A stretch of 64,000 nucleotides of DNA from Tyto alba (GCF_018691265.1 NW_024881303.1:7929777-7993776), one strand, 5' to 3'. Counted from the first letter of the stretch, positions 14,601 to 56,518 are shown. Numbers and translations: made by a program. The notes: generated from the sequence alone by a model not told the origin.

Positions 14601-15791
14601 AACTCTGTCCCTGGCAGTCCTTTTTCTGTCTGTCTGAGCCTCAGGGATGCTTGGCAGGTGGGTGAGGGTGAGGTGCTCTGGACATAGACTGTGCGTTCCT
14701 GCCCAATAAATTATAGTGATACATACGCCTCTAACAGCTACTGAGATTCTTTGGCTTGTGAATTCTTCAGCCCAGTTCACCTCGATAATGTCTCCTATGG
14801 ATCTTGGTACCTAAGGGGTTGATTTTTGTTTTCAAGCTTAAATCAATTTTAAACCCTGCAAAAGTGTTCCTATTACACCAGAATGGATTCTTCTCCAGAA
14901 ACTATGCTCTATTCTGCCAATTAGATTTCTTTTGCTACTGCTTTGGGAGGAGATGATTTAATGTTCAGCCACTAGTCCTATCAATAAACCATGAGCTGCT
15001 GTATTTAGGCCTATGCTTGCTTTTACTTGGAGGAGATTTCGTGCAGTACTGTCTTCTCTCAGTTTTGTGTAGCTGTTCTAGTATTATAAATAAGTAGTAG
15101 TGATGCTATTGCTATAGTCCTGTTGCATTTTTTTTTTTAAATAAATGCAGCAACCATGAAATAGTGATGAAATTTAACTGGTTTCTGACTTTGCTGTCTA
15201 GTTTTTTTGGTGAGGTATTTTGTTCGTGATGAACTGAGGGCTTCTCATCTGTCTAGAAATGAAAAGTACATCTATGAACTAAATTTTTTTCTCCTTTCCA
15301 AGACAACAGAAAAAAGATTAGCTTGTGTGTATATCTCTCGTATCTCTCTGTTGGGTGCATGAATACCTATATGTACTAAAGGCTTGCACTGAGCAAAAGC
15401 TGGCAGCATAAACAAATTTTCATTTGGTTTTGAAAATGGTGAGGTCTGTGGTCATTCTTATCTAGATCCAGTTCCTATGAGATCTTTGTTTCCCACGCTC
15501 ATGAGTTGCCTCTTATTGATAAACAGTTTCATTACATGTGATCTCAGATAGCAAAGAGAGGTTTGATGCACCAACTTTGTCATTATGGTTCTGAATTTTG
15601 CTTACTCAGTTCCTTGGCAAATTCCTTCCATCCTGTGTTGACATCTTTTGACAGAGGAACCCAGGGTTTTCCTGGTCTCTAAAATGCTGTGCTTATTACT
15701 TCTTACCTTAATCTGCCAGGATTGCCAAATTCTTCACTAACAATATTGGAATGCTCCCAGTCCATTCTATGCCTCAGCTATTTATTTGTGG

Positions 15792-15811
15792 TTTTTTTTT
15801 TTTTTTTTTTT
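15792..15811. repeat. Poly-T tract (20 T)
   Basis: Twenty T residues in intergenic sequence. An open frame read through it encodes a phenylalanine run and is not a gene. Confidence 0.85.
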
Positions 15812-16479
15812 GATTTTTCCCACCTGCCAAAGTGCCCTGATGACCCAGCACTTGTGGTCCTTGTTTCACCACCCTGCACTTCACCTTTCCTGCACTCCAC
15901 AGTGTCTCCAGCTAAAGTCCTTGGGAATGAAGAGTTTGAACCAAGAAACAGCTTGGAAGCGATCAGAGGGGACGTTGGTCTCTGTTACTGCTGGCTGAGG
16001 CGGGTAGCACTGAGGAGAAGACACTGGGCAGAGTGCTCAGATGCTGCTTTGTGGTCAGATACCCTGGAGCTGTTCAGTCGCTGCCTTCCCTCAGCTCTTG
16101 CTTGGTCTTTGTGTTCCGTGACGGGAGTTTCTGCAGTTCTCCTGGAAAGTACCTATTATCCCATTCGTAAGTGGAGAACTCAGTCTCCCTTCCAAAGAAC
16201 CAGATCCACAAACTATTTATGCATTTAAGTCCCACTGATTTTTATCTCGGTTACCTGAATATCTTTGCGTATCTGGACCTAAGTGTTTTGTCTGTGGTCA
16301 AGCAGGAAGTCTATGGTAAGCAGAGAAGTTAAAATACAACCCAAGCTAAAGCTGTAACTACTTGTGCCATTCTTCCCCTCACTGGGATTTTTTTGGGGCA
16401 GGAGAATATCTCAATTTGCTGTGACTAACAGCAGTATTTTGCCTTTGCATTTTAATATTTGGCTTTAAAATAAAAACCC

Positions 16480-16620
16480 GTATCACTGCTGCAAATGATG
16501 CCTATTGATTAGCCTCTCATAAACTGGAGAGCTCATTTCAGCTGGCATTGCCATGGCTGGAAGCCAATACTGCAATTGATCATTTAATTAACTGGAAGAA
16601 AATTAAAGGAACTGTAATCT
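16480..16620. promoter_or_regulatory. Candidate conserved non-coding element upstream of HIF1A
   Basis: This AT-rich but non-repetitive stretch contains several homeodomain-like cores close together (ATTGAT, TGATCATTTAATTAAC) and no open frame. Its texture is like that of vertebrate conserved non-coding elements, but I see only one genome, so constraint is a guess. Confidence 0.2.
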
Positions 16621-19600
16621 GTGTCTCAGCTCTGTTGTTATCAAGCTGGCAAAGTGCTTACTTCTGCCTAGAGCAACAATCAGTTCCTTGACCCTGCAAC
16701 TCAGAAATAGTGATTTAGGCATCCCCCCTCACCTACCTACCTGGCTTTCTGCAAGGCAGGAAGCCATGCGACCCCGTCCTTCCTTCTTCTGCCTGTGGAT
16801 CCCAGACTCTGCGGTACCTGACACCTCTCACAGCTGGCTGGAACAGCTAAACTCACGTCTTCTCACTGCATCTGTGAGGGCTGTGGTTCTAGCTTAATGG
16901 GTGGAAAAACTGAGTCTGGAAAAAAAAATGGATCTACTATACAAGTAATTTTTTAGAAGCTGAAATGAGAACATGGGAGCTCTTGAGTTTACTTGAATAT
17001 CAACATTTCCTTAAAGGGATTACAATACTGATTTTCATTTTGCTATTTCAAATAAGTAAGAAAGAACAGTGTGTTTGATTGAGAAATTACTGGTCCTGAA
17101 CATATGGTGAGCTCTTAAAATTTTGACTTAAACAAGCAACTTGAGTGGTTTGTGAACACAGAGAGGGGAAAAAAAAAAGATATAAGAATCCATTGTTTTA
17201 ACGATTGTGTTGCCATATCAAAAGAAGAAAGACAGCTGCTTCCAACTTGTCTTTGCATGCCCAAGTAATATATTAATTACCTCATTCCCCCATAAATGCC
17301 TACAGTCCTCTAAAAGGCATGTTAAAACAGACATAGTTATTAAAGCTTGCACTGCATTTTCTAATGTGTTGTGGGACAACAAACAAACAAACAAATAAAA
17401 CCTCAAGTCCTTTGTGTTTCAGCGAGATCCAAGTTGGGGAAATGTTAGGTAGAAACACTTAAGAAACTGTATCATTAGAAAGAAAGTGTGGTTTAATGTC
17501 AAAACAGGGAAAAAAAAAAAAGAAAAAAACCAAAACCCAGAATTTGAAACAGTTCTCAATTTTGGATCAGGTGAAATAGTTTGGTCCCCTTTACATTTTA
17601 ACTACAAGTGAAGTCCATTCAATTTCATCTTTGGATTTATTTCCAAATCTTTCTTGCTCTGTGTGAGAAACTCGTGGTCCAGTCTGTAAAATAACAAAGG
17701 GCTTGGTAGGAGGGACGAGAAGGATCAAAAAAAAGGAAAAAGAAACCTCTTTCAGAACATTCCTGCGGGTCATAACTAGCTGTAGAAGTCAGAAATCTGC
17801 ATGAAATTGAAACCACGTCTCCTTCTGAGAAACGCATTTTCCCTCTGCTCTGGGTTATAACTTATGCAAAGAGTGTCGCACGGTTCACGCTGCATCTGCT
17901 GACTGGTTGTCTGGTTTCCCTTACGTGTCCTCAGAGCATTTCACTTGTGTTTATAGTACCTTCAAAAGGGAAGCTGGGCAGAGAAGAAAGTAAAACTAGC
18001 CTGGTAGGTATGAGGTATTACAGGCTGATTGGCATATTGGGAGTGTCTTGCTGGCTCCAGAGATGTAGGTTAAGAACACTTTGCTGGTCACAAGCAAAAC
18101 CAGCCGGTGGCCTGCTTACTGGTGTGACGACAGACTGTGCTGCGCTGGTCACCGTGGCCTCACGAGAAGGTCGTGCTTGGGATGTGTGAGCAGTGGCAAG
18201 GGGGAGGAAAAGGAAGTGTTTGTGTCTCCATCTGACACAGGAAGACCGATGGCCATGAAAACAGCGCTTGGTATGCTCAGGAGTGCTCAGGACCAAGATG
18301 AGGAGCACCAAACCTGCTGCTCAGTCAATCCTGCACCCTCCAAACGCGGCAAACCTGTGCCCAAATCTCTCTTCTGTCTGGTTTGGAGAGAGGATTTATA
18401 CCCAGCTCCCTCAGGTCCACAAGTGTCTCTGTAAACAGCAGTTAGGGGGCTAAAGTGCAACAGCTCCCAGAAAAGAGATGAGCTTTGCCCAAGTGGGTGC
18501 CAAATCCTGGTCTGAGCTGGACAGGACAGAGATTGAACAAGCATCTCCGACCTCCAAGACAGCACTTTGACTACTCTTTCCAAGCCCCATTGCTGTGCCT
18601 TGCTGCAGGGCGGAGTTACCAGCTGAGGATCCTGTGAAGAGAGAAATATCTTGAAGGCCCAAAACTGGACCTGGCCTTGGCAAGGCCGTGGGTCGAAGCG
18701 GCACTCCTTTTTCCAGTGTTTCCATTGTGGTTATCTCAGTCACTCCCTCCTCAACCGGTTTCTGAGGCTCCTGCTCAGATCCCCAGATCCCCGGTGCACT
18801 GCATGGGGAGCTGGACTCCACGCCCGTCACGCAGTCAGCTCCTCCACTCGGCACTGTGGCAAAGGATTGCAGCACTGAAGTCCAAAAGCCTTTCTCTAAG
18901 TGATTGGGTAGAGTCCAGTGGGAGGCCTGGAACCAAACCCTGGCTCCCCGAGTCTTCGTTCAGGGCTTTGACCACAAACCCATCTTTTCTGTAAGGACAG
19001 TTTTAAAGTTCCGTCCTGCTTTTTGTCCACATCAGGAAAACTACCACACAGTTGGCAATATCTGCTCAGCAGTGGCCTGGGCTTGGCAAGATGCAGCCAA
19101 CTGGTGAAACTATATGGCGTAGCCTGCTGAGCGCCTGCTTGCCTTACGCTTTCATCTGGCAAATTCCTTTCACGGGTAGAAAAATCCTTCCCCCAAATCT
19201 AATTATGCTGAATTGGACATAGTGCTTTTACTATACTGCAGAATTTGTTATCCACATTGCTGTATGTCTCTGTGCAGAAATCACAGTCAAGACAGTATTT
19301 CCAAATGTCTAAATGGGCACTGAGTCAAGCACACTTTAGGAGATGGTCATAGTTTAAAAAATGTGGATTGTGCAAATGCAAAAAAGAAAAATAAATAAGA
19401 TCCTGGAACAAGAAGGAGAGAAGTACTAAGGTTAAAAAAGATCAGAGGAAAGAACAATTGCCAAAGAGAGATTGACTCCCATCACGTACCCTGTTTCAGA
19501 AAATATTTCATGTTTGAGAAACAGCAGCATTAGGCTTTCACCACCAATGTTTTGGTTTGAATTAGATTCAAATTTCAGTTCGTCTTTCTATTGTGAAAGG

Positions 19601-21872
19601 AGTTGACTACCAGAGATCTCAGATTCTTGCATTGTTAAGCATAGTAAGTCATAGTAACGAGCATTAGATCATTGGCAGCTTGTGTAGCAGAGCCACAGGT
19701 CTGCACAGTGTTAGAGACCTCGTGGCACTTCTCTTTCAAGTAAATGCTCCCACAGGGGTGCTGTGGGTAAGGCAGGTTTTGTGGTCAAGTATCGATAGAC
19801 CCTTCATTATAGCACCATACTTATTTATTGAATAAGTGACTATTAATTTCCTAAGCGTAAGGGGCTGTACTAAGAAGCAAATGCCCAGGAATGCCAGTGC
19901 TGCAGGCGGGTTGTTACAGTGACATCCCACGTGTTGTGAGCCGCCAACTCAAGAGAGATAAATGGAGGGAGTCCTCACTTCTCTTCAACACCCTCCACCT
20001 GGTAAGTCCATGCTCAGAAATGGTAAGTGTTCTTTGGAGGGAAGATGCCTGAGACAATTAAGCTCCTGATCTCCTTCCCACTGAAATCGGCAGAAGTTTT
20101 ACCAGTCGTTACTGATGGGGATGCATTTGGGTACCGAGAGTTAAAGCGTTCAGAGCCCATCATGGTGAGATCTGACCCATCAGCAAACGGATCTGAAGCC
20201 ACAGGCGGGAGCATAGCTCACACCTTCACATTGATTTGTTCTGCTGCCGAATCCCTGCCACTGTCCTCACCAAGCTGTTTGCTGACTCATCACCTTGTTC
20301 ATTTGCCCTAATTAGTCATAAGCAAACACTATTTCATTCAGGTAGTTCTTTTAACGTAAGTTGGAGCATGAACTTAGCACAACAATAAAGGTCAAGAAAA
20401 GTGATTAAGGCACTATATACTGTAATAAGTTTCTGTTATCAGCCACTGGCAAAGCAGGAAAGAAAATGTATATGCAGAATTCCAGTGGAGTGAAGCAAAA
20501 GTCAAATAAGGGGGAGGATGTGTGTTGGGGAAAGCGTTTGCTTAACTTCTCTCTAGAGATGCTGTAGTGTGAAATGTTTAACTGCAGAACAAGTTTCCAC
20601 TAACCTCCTCCTGAAACACAGTTGGGTTTTGAAGTAGTATTCTTTATTATGAGATTGGGGTAAGCACGTTTGGCATGAAAGCAATGTGTCTAATAAGGAG
20701 ACCACAACACTTACTCACAGCTCCTCAGCCAGTTCATGCTGGGAAGTCTGACATCTTTGAACAATCAACTTGAGCAGTGTCAGTAATTTGTAGACCGAGA
20801 TTTTTCTGCGGTGTCTTTTACTCAGGGATTGATAACATATCTCAAGCCTTTGTGCCTGAATGCTTTAAAATGATCAGACCCTAGTGTGAGAATAGTCAAC
20901 GAGGAACCCTTTTGATGTATTGCAGAGTATGTGAATTTGGATAATGGTAATAATGGTGCACAAGTGGATCTGAAGACCTCCATGGGCACCGAAATTGTCA
21001 TTCAAAGGAGTGACAGCTGTAGGATTGAAAATAAGAGTTTACTGGGTAGGATAAGCTGGGTTCTGCAGTGTTACAGCTAGGCATCCCTGGTCTGGACTGC
21101 ATTGGTGTTACTTGGTCTTTGGAGGGGGTGTGAGCACTGGGGATGCAGTAAAAGTGCAAAAGAGGCTTTCACTTCTGAGTGAACCGGGAACCGTTTCATC
21201 CTCACACTCAGGTTAGAGAAGATGCAATGGCTGCTCCGAGTGGCACTGGCCTCCTCTGAGGCATGGGAAGTACCTCTGGCAGCACCACTTCACTACTGAA
21301 ACGCCCCTGATGTGTTTCCCATGGCAGGAGCTCCCATGGAGAAGGCAGCACAAAGCTGGGTATGTCATTTCTGCACCTGGTAGAAGATCTCCCTATTTCA
21401 CCACGGAAATTTGTTAGAGGCTGTTATGGTGACTCCGTGGCTGCACTAAAATAATGCATGGCTGCCATGCACGAGTGAATTTCTTTCTATGTTTAAACTG
21501 CCTATACCTCATTTTGAAAGATGAAGCTGGCCATGAGCTCTTGTATGGGGCTTCTTGGTAGTTATGCAAGAGTTTGAGTCCTGCTTTGATTAATTGTCTT
21601 CTTGAGGCTCCAGTGAGCACAGAACAACAGAAATATCAGGAGTCCACAAGCACACTGCTGTGGGCTACCCTGTTGTCACATCTCATAAGCTAAGTAAAGC
21701 TGGGCTTTGTCAGTGTTTGGATGAGAAACCTTAAAGGAATAAAAGGAGTCTCTAGCACCTGTGCCTCTTCTGTATATCTGACTGCTGCAGGCAGAAGCAA
21801 TTCATTTCATATAGAAACTCCTTGTGATTTCAATCAAATGTCATGGTCACTGATTTTTCTTCAAAAGAAATT

Positions 21873-21890
21873 AAAAAAAAAAAAAAAAAA
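21873..21890. repeat. Poly-A tract (18 A)
   Basis: Eighteen A residues followed by A/C-rich sequence in intergenic DNA. Confidence 0.85.
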
Positions 21891-23360
21891 TAACCAACCA
21901 AAACCACAAGACACCCATGGTTGTATGCAAAAACGACTGCTCATTACCTGGCAGTTTGGACCCCGCCACAGAAATTTTCGGAAGGCGCAGTACTGAACCG
22001 ACATCACTCTGCCCTGCAGGTGTTTCTTACATCACATGCCCACACAGCAGCGCAAGGATGTCTCTTGTGCCTGTCAGAGCTGCTTTTTTTGAAGGTATCG
22101 TTACCTCCGAGCTGCAAACCGAGTAGTCTCATACGGGTCAGCTCCATACGATCACTTCAAGTCCTTGCTGGAGGAAGCCCACGAGATGTAAAGGAACCCG
22201 TGAGCGCTGTGGGGTCCCTCCACCTGCAGCTACACCCTTCCCGCCTCCCCACGGTGCTCTGACACATACCACTAAGGGTACATAGCTAAGACCACTGTAG
22301 ACCCTTTAATTTTAAACGCGCGGGCTCTGGCCCCGATTTCCCTCCCTCGGCACTTCCACGGCTGCGGCCTGGCTCCCGATCCGAGGGGCCCACTCGAGAG
22401 CGCCTGCGTGGCCGTGTCCAACGCCAGGCCCCCCGGGAAGGTTACAGGCCCTCCCTCCCTTGTCCAGCTCACTCGTGAGGAGCCTCCAGGGCCACCCACG
22501 GCCGCGGGGTGCCCCGGATCGCTGAGGGCAGCAGCGCCCACGGCGCGGGGGGGGCGGCCGCGCCCTGAGGGGAGCGATAGCGGGACCCGCCCCGCCGCCC
22601 GCTGGCTCCCCCTGGCGGCCGCGGCTGGAGCCGGGGCAGCAGCGCCGGGGAACGCCGCTGTGGGGCCGCGCTGGTCCTAGCGCCGCCCGCCCGCCCCCGG
22701 GGGCACGGCGAGGGACCGGGGCGCTCTCCCCAACCGCGCCCCGGCGGAGCCCGCGGTGCGGCGGCGGGCGGGGAGACGGTGCTGGGACCGGCGCTTGGCC
22801 GGCGGCGCTCGGGCCCGTCTGGGTGTGGAGGGAGGGAAGACAGCGGGCAGCACTCCCGTCCAGCCTCCCGGCTCTGCCTTTGCGCGGTGGGGGGGGAGCG
22901 TTTGAAGTTGTAGAAGTTGCGCGCAACTCGCTGCGCGTTGTCCTTCTGGCCCGACCGGCGGTGCGGTTGCCCATTTCTCTTAATTAATATGGGGGTTTGA
23001 ACGCTTTAATTGAAAATGTCCTTTTTGGGGGACACACACACACGACTAAGGATCCTTTGGGAAAGTGAGAGGAGTCACGCCTTGAAAAAAGTTCAATGCA
23101 ATTAAAAAAAAAAAAAAAAGAAGGAAAAAACCCAAAACAATCTCCACCCGATATCCCCGTAAAGGCGCAGCCGTGCCGGCAGGCTCTCGGGGCCGGCGGG
23201 CTCCTTTTTAGCGATTTTTGAGCGCTCGGCACCGGCGTGAAACCCGCCCAGCGACCCTGGCTGAGGGGACGCCGGCCGCTCGGCGGGCCGCGGCCGAGGG
23301 TCCGGGGCCGCCGGCGGGGCCGGTCCGGGCGGCGGCGGTCCCGCCCCGCACACAGCGCCA

Positions 23361-23366
23361 CACGTG
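23361..23366. promoter_or_regulatory. CACGTG E-box, contains the HRE core
   Basis: CACGTG is the binding site of MYC/MAX, USF and related bHLH factors, and its ACGTG is also the core of a hypoxia response element. It sits about 355 bases before the HIF1A start codon in the CpG island. Whether HIF or USF binds is not shown by the sequence. Confidence 0.45.
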
Positions 23367-23383
23367 AGGCGCCGGCCCCCTCC

Positions 23384-23401
23384 CAGCTGAGCGCTCAGCT
23401 G
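23384..23401. promoter_or_regulatory. Perfect 18-bp palindrome with two CAGCTG E-boxes
   Basis: The 18 bases CAGCTGAGCGCTCAGCTG equal their own reverse complement. Two CAGCTG E-boxes are arranged as mirror half-sites around a central AGCGCT, 17 bases downstream of the CACGTG box. A paired bHLH site is a reasonable reading. Confidence 0.5.
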
Positions 23402-23489
23402 ACCCCGCCGGCCGAGGGGCCGGGCCGCGCCGCCGCTCCTCACTGGCGCAGCGCGGGGTCCGGGCCGGCCGCGCCCGCCCCCGCCGCCG

Positions 23490-23514
23490 CCTCCTCCTCC
23501 TCCTCCTCCTCCTC
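23490..23514 (+). repeat. (CTC)n microsatellite in the HIF1A 5' leader or core promoter
   Basis: About eight CTC units follow a CCG run. It is a pure polypyrimidine tract about 205 bases before the start codon, likely in the leader or the core promoter. Confidence 0.85.
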
Positions 23515-23577
23515 GGCGCCCAGCCCACCGCCGCCGCTGCGCCCTTCGCCGCCCGCACCTCCCCGCAGCCTGCCCCG

Positions 23578-23586
23578 ATGCTCTGA
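23578..23586 (+). other. Minimal upstream ORF (ATG-CTC-TGA) in the HIF1A leader
   Basis: The last ATG before the HIF1A start is followed by one sense codon and a stop. Its context is poor (C at -3, C at +4). It matters only if transcription starts upstream of 23578, which is likely but not shown. Confidence 0.5.
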
Positions 23587-23717
23587 GCCCGCGCGGCCCC
23601 AGACCCGGCCCCTTTTCCCGGCCGCGCCGCCATCTCCCCGCGCCCCGTTGGCGGCCATTGGAGCCGCCCGCCTCGCAGCTCGGGCAGCCGGCGGGAGGAC
23701 CCGCTCAGCCCGCCGCC

Positions 23718-53432
<29,715 letters not shown>

Positions 53433-53460
53433 GCTTTCACAATACTTGTTCCTTTTTTGG

Positions 53461-53467
53461 ACACTGG
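53461..53467 (+). promoter_or_regulatory. Candidate miR-199a-5p seed site in HIF1A 3' UTR
   Basis: ACACTGG matches positions 2-8 of miR-199a-5p. It lies 29 bases after the stop codon in a block shared with mammals, where this microRNA is reported to repress HIF1A. Function here is inferred. Confidence 0.5.
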
Positions 53468-54642
53468 TGAATCATCACCTAAAGCAGTCTATTTATATTT
53501 TCTATATCTGATTTTAGAAGCCTGGCTACAGTACTGCACTAATTCAGTTAGTTCAGTTTTGATCCCCTTTCTACTTATTTTGACAGTCTTTTTAATATGT
53601 TCTTTATGTAACAATAACTCAAACTACAGTGCATTTTTATAATTCTTTGGTACATACACTTTTAAGTCCATTACATTTAAAACACACTTGCAGTAGCAGC
53701 TTTGAAATATGCACCTGATTTTAAAAAAATATTTATTTTTTGGCTGGGGAGTTAGTCACCAAAACTTACCATTAGTAAAATGCCAACACAGGAAAAACTG
53801 GGAATACTTTCATCCTGCTCTTCATAGGTAGGTGGAAGACTTGTGCTCTCTTACTCTTTATGTTCAAATAAGTTTTTTATTTTAATAGCTTTTGTAAGAA
53901 CAACAATGCTTTGCAGCAGTGCATTGTAGCCACAATCGCACAATATATTTTCTTAAAAAATACCAGCAGTTCCTCATGCAATATATTCTGCATTTATAAA
54001 AACTAGTTTTTAAGAAGAATCTTCTTTTGTTCGCCTATTAAATCATGTTTAAACCTGGATCATGTCATTATTTTAGTCACGTTGTAATATAAATCGTTCT
54101 TAAATGCTGTCTTATGCTTTTGACTTAAATGAGTGTGGTTAGTCAAAGGAAAGGCTTTATCTGGAAAGGGCTAGCAGCATTTCATTTGGATAAGTTCTCA
54201 ATTTAGAGAGAGATTGATGTTCTTAAAGTAGTCACTTTGCCAGCTTAAAAAAAAAAAAAAAATCCCTGCCTGTAGTTGTTGAAGTTAATGCTAATATTGT
54301 GTATGATCTTAAATCTAAATGTTCAGCTTACCCTGTGTGGTATAGGTGATATTTCAAGCAGATTGTAAAACATCTTGCATTGTTAGCAAAGTTTTATCTA
54401 GTACATCATTGAGTTGCTCAATATTTTGATGTTTTGGTTTTATGCACCTTGTTGCTATTAACATCCATATGTTTTCATGTAGATTTCAGTAACTTGAATA
54501 TATTTAGAAGCCTTTTTATTTAGAAATATATAGTTGTCACAAACATCTTATTTTCCTATATGTACTGTACAAAACCTTCATTCACTCATTCTTTTGCTCT
54601 TTGTGGTTGGATCTAACACTAACTGTATTGTTTTCTTACATC

Positions 54643-54648
54643 AATAAA
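54643..54648 (+). terminator. HIF1A: HIF1A poly(A) signal AATAAA
   Basis: AATAAA lies at the end of the conserved 3' UTR, with a GT-rich stretch (about 54672-54682) downstream. Cleavage is expected near 54660-54670. Confidence 0.85.
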
Positions 54649-55486
54649 CTATATGTGGACCAGGCCCCCCTGGGGAGTGTGTTATCTGAGAGAAATGAGA
54701 TAATTTATATTTTTGTTAGTGGTTATTGTTCATCCGTGTTCCCTTTTTAACTTAGAGTTGATTGGAAATCACTGCTTCTTTATTTTGATTGTAACATCTC
54801 TGCATTAATTATTTGAGCCTATTCAGTACTGAAGTCTCCTAGACAGTGTTGTACTACTGCTCGCCAAAGATGTTAAACTTTTGAATCTGTTGTCACACCA
54901 GTTAGCAAACTTGAAAGTGAGAAGACAGCACATTTGTGTTACTTCAGAGTGGGAAGATTCTTCCTTATGAACAGCTTAAAGGTTTGTCTCTGGAAGCTTT
55001 ATCAAGGTAACACTGGAAAGCAGGAAAAAGTAAAATTCATAGGAGTGATCAATTAAAGATGGATTTTTAATCACAAAACTGCATGATTAAAAAATTAACC
55101 TGGTACTTGATGATAAAGCTTGTTCTACATCCTTGTGCTGTTGACTCAGTAACTTTGACTACGTGACTCTTCTCATTTTGCTGTCATAAAACAAAATGCT
55201 ACTGATATAACCTTGTAATGTGTAAATATGGGCAAAATATTCTGTGCATTCTTCAAACTATTTTTAAAAAACCTATCTCCATGTAAGAAGTTAACTGTGG
55301 AGTGTCAGAAGATTTATTCTGGTTTTATTTTGGAGACTTCATTTTCATTAGACTTGAGCGTTTTGAAATCAGTATAATGGTACATAAGCTTAATGTGTTT
55401 TCCAAAATTACTGTTTCACTGAAATGAGCACTTTTCAAACTGACACAACTGTATTAAACTAAATGGAGACTATTGGCTATCATCTG

Positions 55487-55504
55487 AAAAAAAAAAAAAA
55501 AAAA
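55487..55504. repeat. Poly-A tract (18 A)
   Basis: Eighteen A residues in intergenic DNA without a recognisable retroposon body. Confidence 0.85.
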
Positions 55505-56518
55505 GGCACTGGTAACAGAAAGCAGTTGCATACTTCTTAAAGTTTGAGTAGAAGTTGCACGAAGAGAGGAGCCTGTGTAGGTGTATTAAGCTAGAGTTGA
55601 AGCTCATGCAGAGAACATTTTGACCATATACACCTGTTACTATTAAAGATTTTTAGTGCAGCCTTTACGTGTGCAGAGTTTATAAAGTTCTCTGGATAAA
55701 AGCAGCAGAGCTACTGAATGCCTGCTGTGTGAGGTCTCGTGGATGGCATTCTTTCCATGGCATCTCTCTCTGTCAGCAGTTAGAAGGTTTAATAGTGAAG
55801 TTGCTAAAGGCTTAAGCAAAGCACCAGCTGTTAGGGGTATCCCTTAAGCTTAGCTCTGCATGGATTGACCTGATACTTTGCTGAGATAGTGAGGAGAGTC
55901 TTGCAGACTTGTGAAGGTGTTCTGCTTTTCTCACTGCCCAGGCAAGCTCTGAGCTGGCCTGGCAGGTCATCCCGTTTTATCTTCATACCATCTTGTTTGA
56001 TGTTGTTCTGCTATTCTCTTGACCTTATTTTGGAGGAGCCTGACCTATTTGGATCTGCCAGTTCCTCTTCAGTGTACTTTAAGAGGGCAGTAAATTTTCA
56101 TAGAGAAAAATCTATATTAAAAAGAGGAGGAAAATTTAAGTGACCCACATCATTTCTGGTTATGAGCCTGCTGGAATCATCTCTGGTCTTAATGACAGCA
56201 GCTGTGGATTTAAATGAGCTATGTTTCATCTAAGAATCTTCCCAGCTGTTGTTCTTGATTATACATAATAACAAGGCATAGCATTTTGTTTGCTGTCCTG
56301 GTAAAAGTGACTGAAACAAGCAATTAATGGAATGAACTGCAGTAGCTGTATTGATTTACTCTAGGGGAGAAAAAAACCCAAACCAAAACCCCAACCACCA
56401 AGCCTCCTAGAGACACTGAACAAAGCATGGGAAACTAACAGTAGTTGCTCTGGCCTTTAGAGCTTTGCTAAATGCAGGTGTGAGTTTGCAAAATCTACAG
56501 TTAGGCCTTTTAGGTGCC

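Larger units (their letters stand above)
1..22300. other. Intergenic DNA upstream of HIF1A, no gene recognised
   Basis: I read both strands for coding segments with splice sites and found none that resemble a known protein. The open frames here are short, often begin at non-ATG codons, overlap homopolymers and show no family motif. In mammals the upstream neighbour of HIF1A is PRKCH on the same strand; I looked for its C-terminal kinase exons and did not see them, so the window probably starts beyond the PRKCH end. What the region holds is single-copy AT-rich DNA, scattered A/T homopolymers, a few GC-richer patches (about 5470-5900, 9400-9750, 11700-12900) and some segments that look constrained, listed separately. 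An unannotated non-coding RNA cannot be excluded. Confidence 0.7.
53433..54665 (+). other. HIF1A: HIF1A 3' untranslated region
   Basis: About 1.23 kb of AT-rich DNA with blocks that I recognise as shared with the human HIF1A 3' UTR, for example AAAGCAGTCTATTTATATTT, CACAATATATTTTCTTAAAA and the end around GGATCTAACACTAACTGTAT. AUUUA motifs occur at 53491 and 53731, consistent with a regulated, unstable mRNA. The 16-A tract at 54247-54262 is an insertion relative to that pattern. The end is inferred from the poly(A) signal. Confidence 0.85.

Noticed and set aside
15689..16228. 179-codon open frame upstream of HIF1A
   Set aside because: It is read through a 20-T homopolymer (phenylalanine run), has no family resemblance, no splice context and no promoter-like region.
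1..22000. Exons of PRKCH, the expected upstream neighbour
   Set aside because: I looked for kinase and C-terminal turn/hydrophobic motif sequences and saw none. The gene end probably lies left of the window.
23583..23717. Frame open upstream of the HIF1A ATG with near-cognate CTG/TTG codons, a possible N-terminal extension
   Set aside because: There is no in-frame ATG, the near-cognate starts have weak context, the region is low complexity, and the known start has an ideal Kozak sequence.
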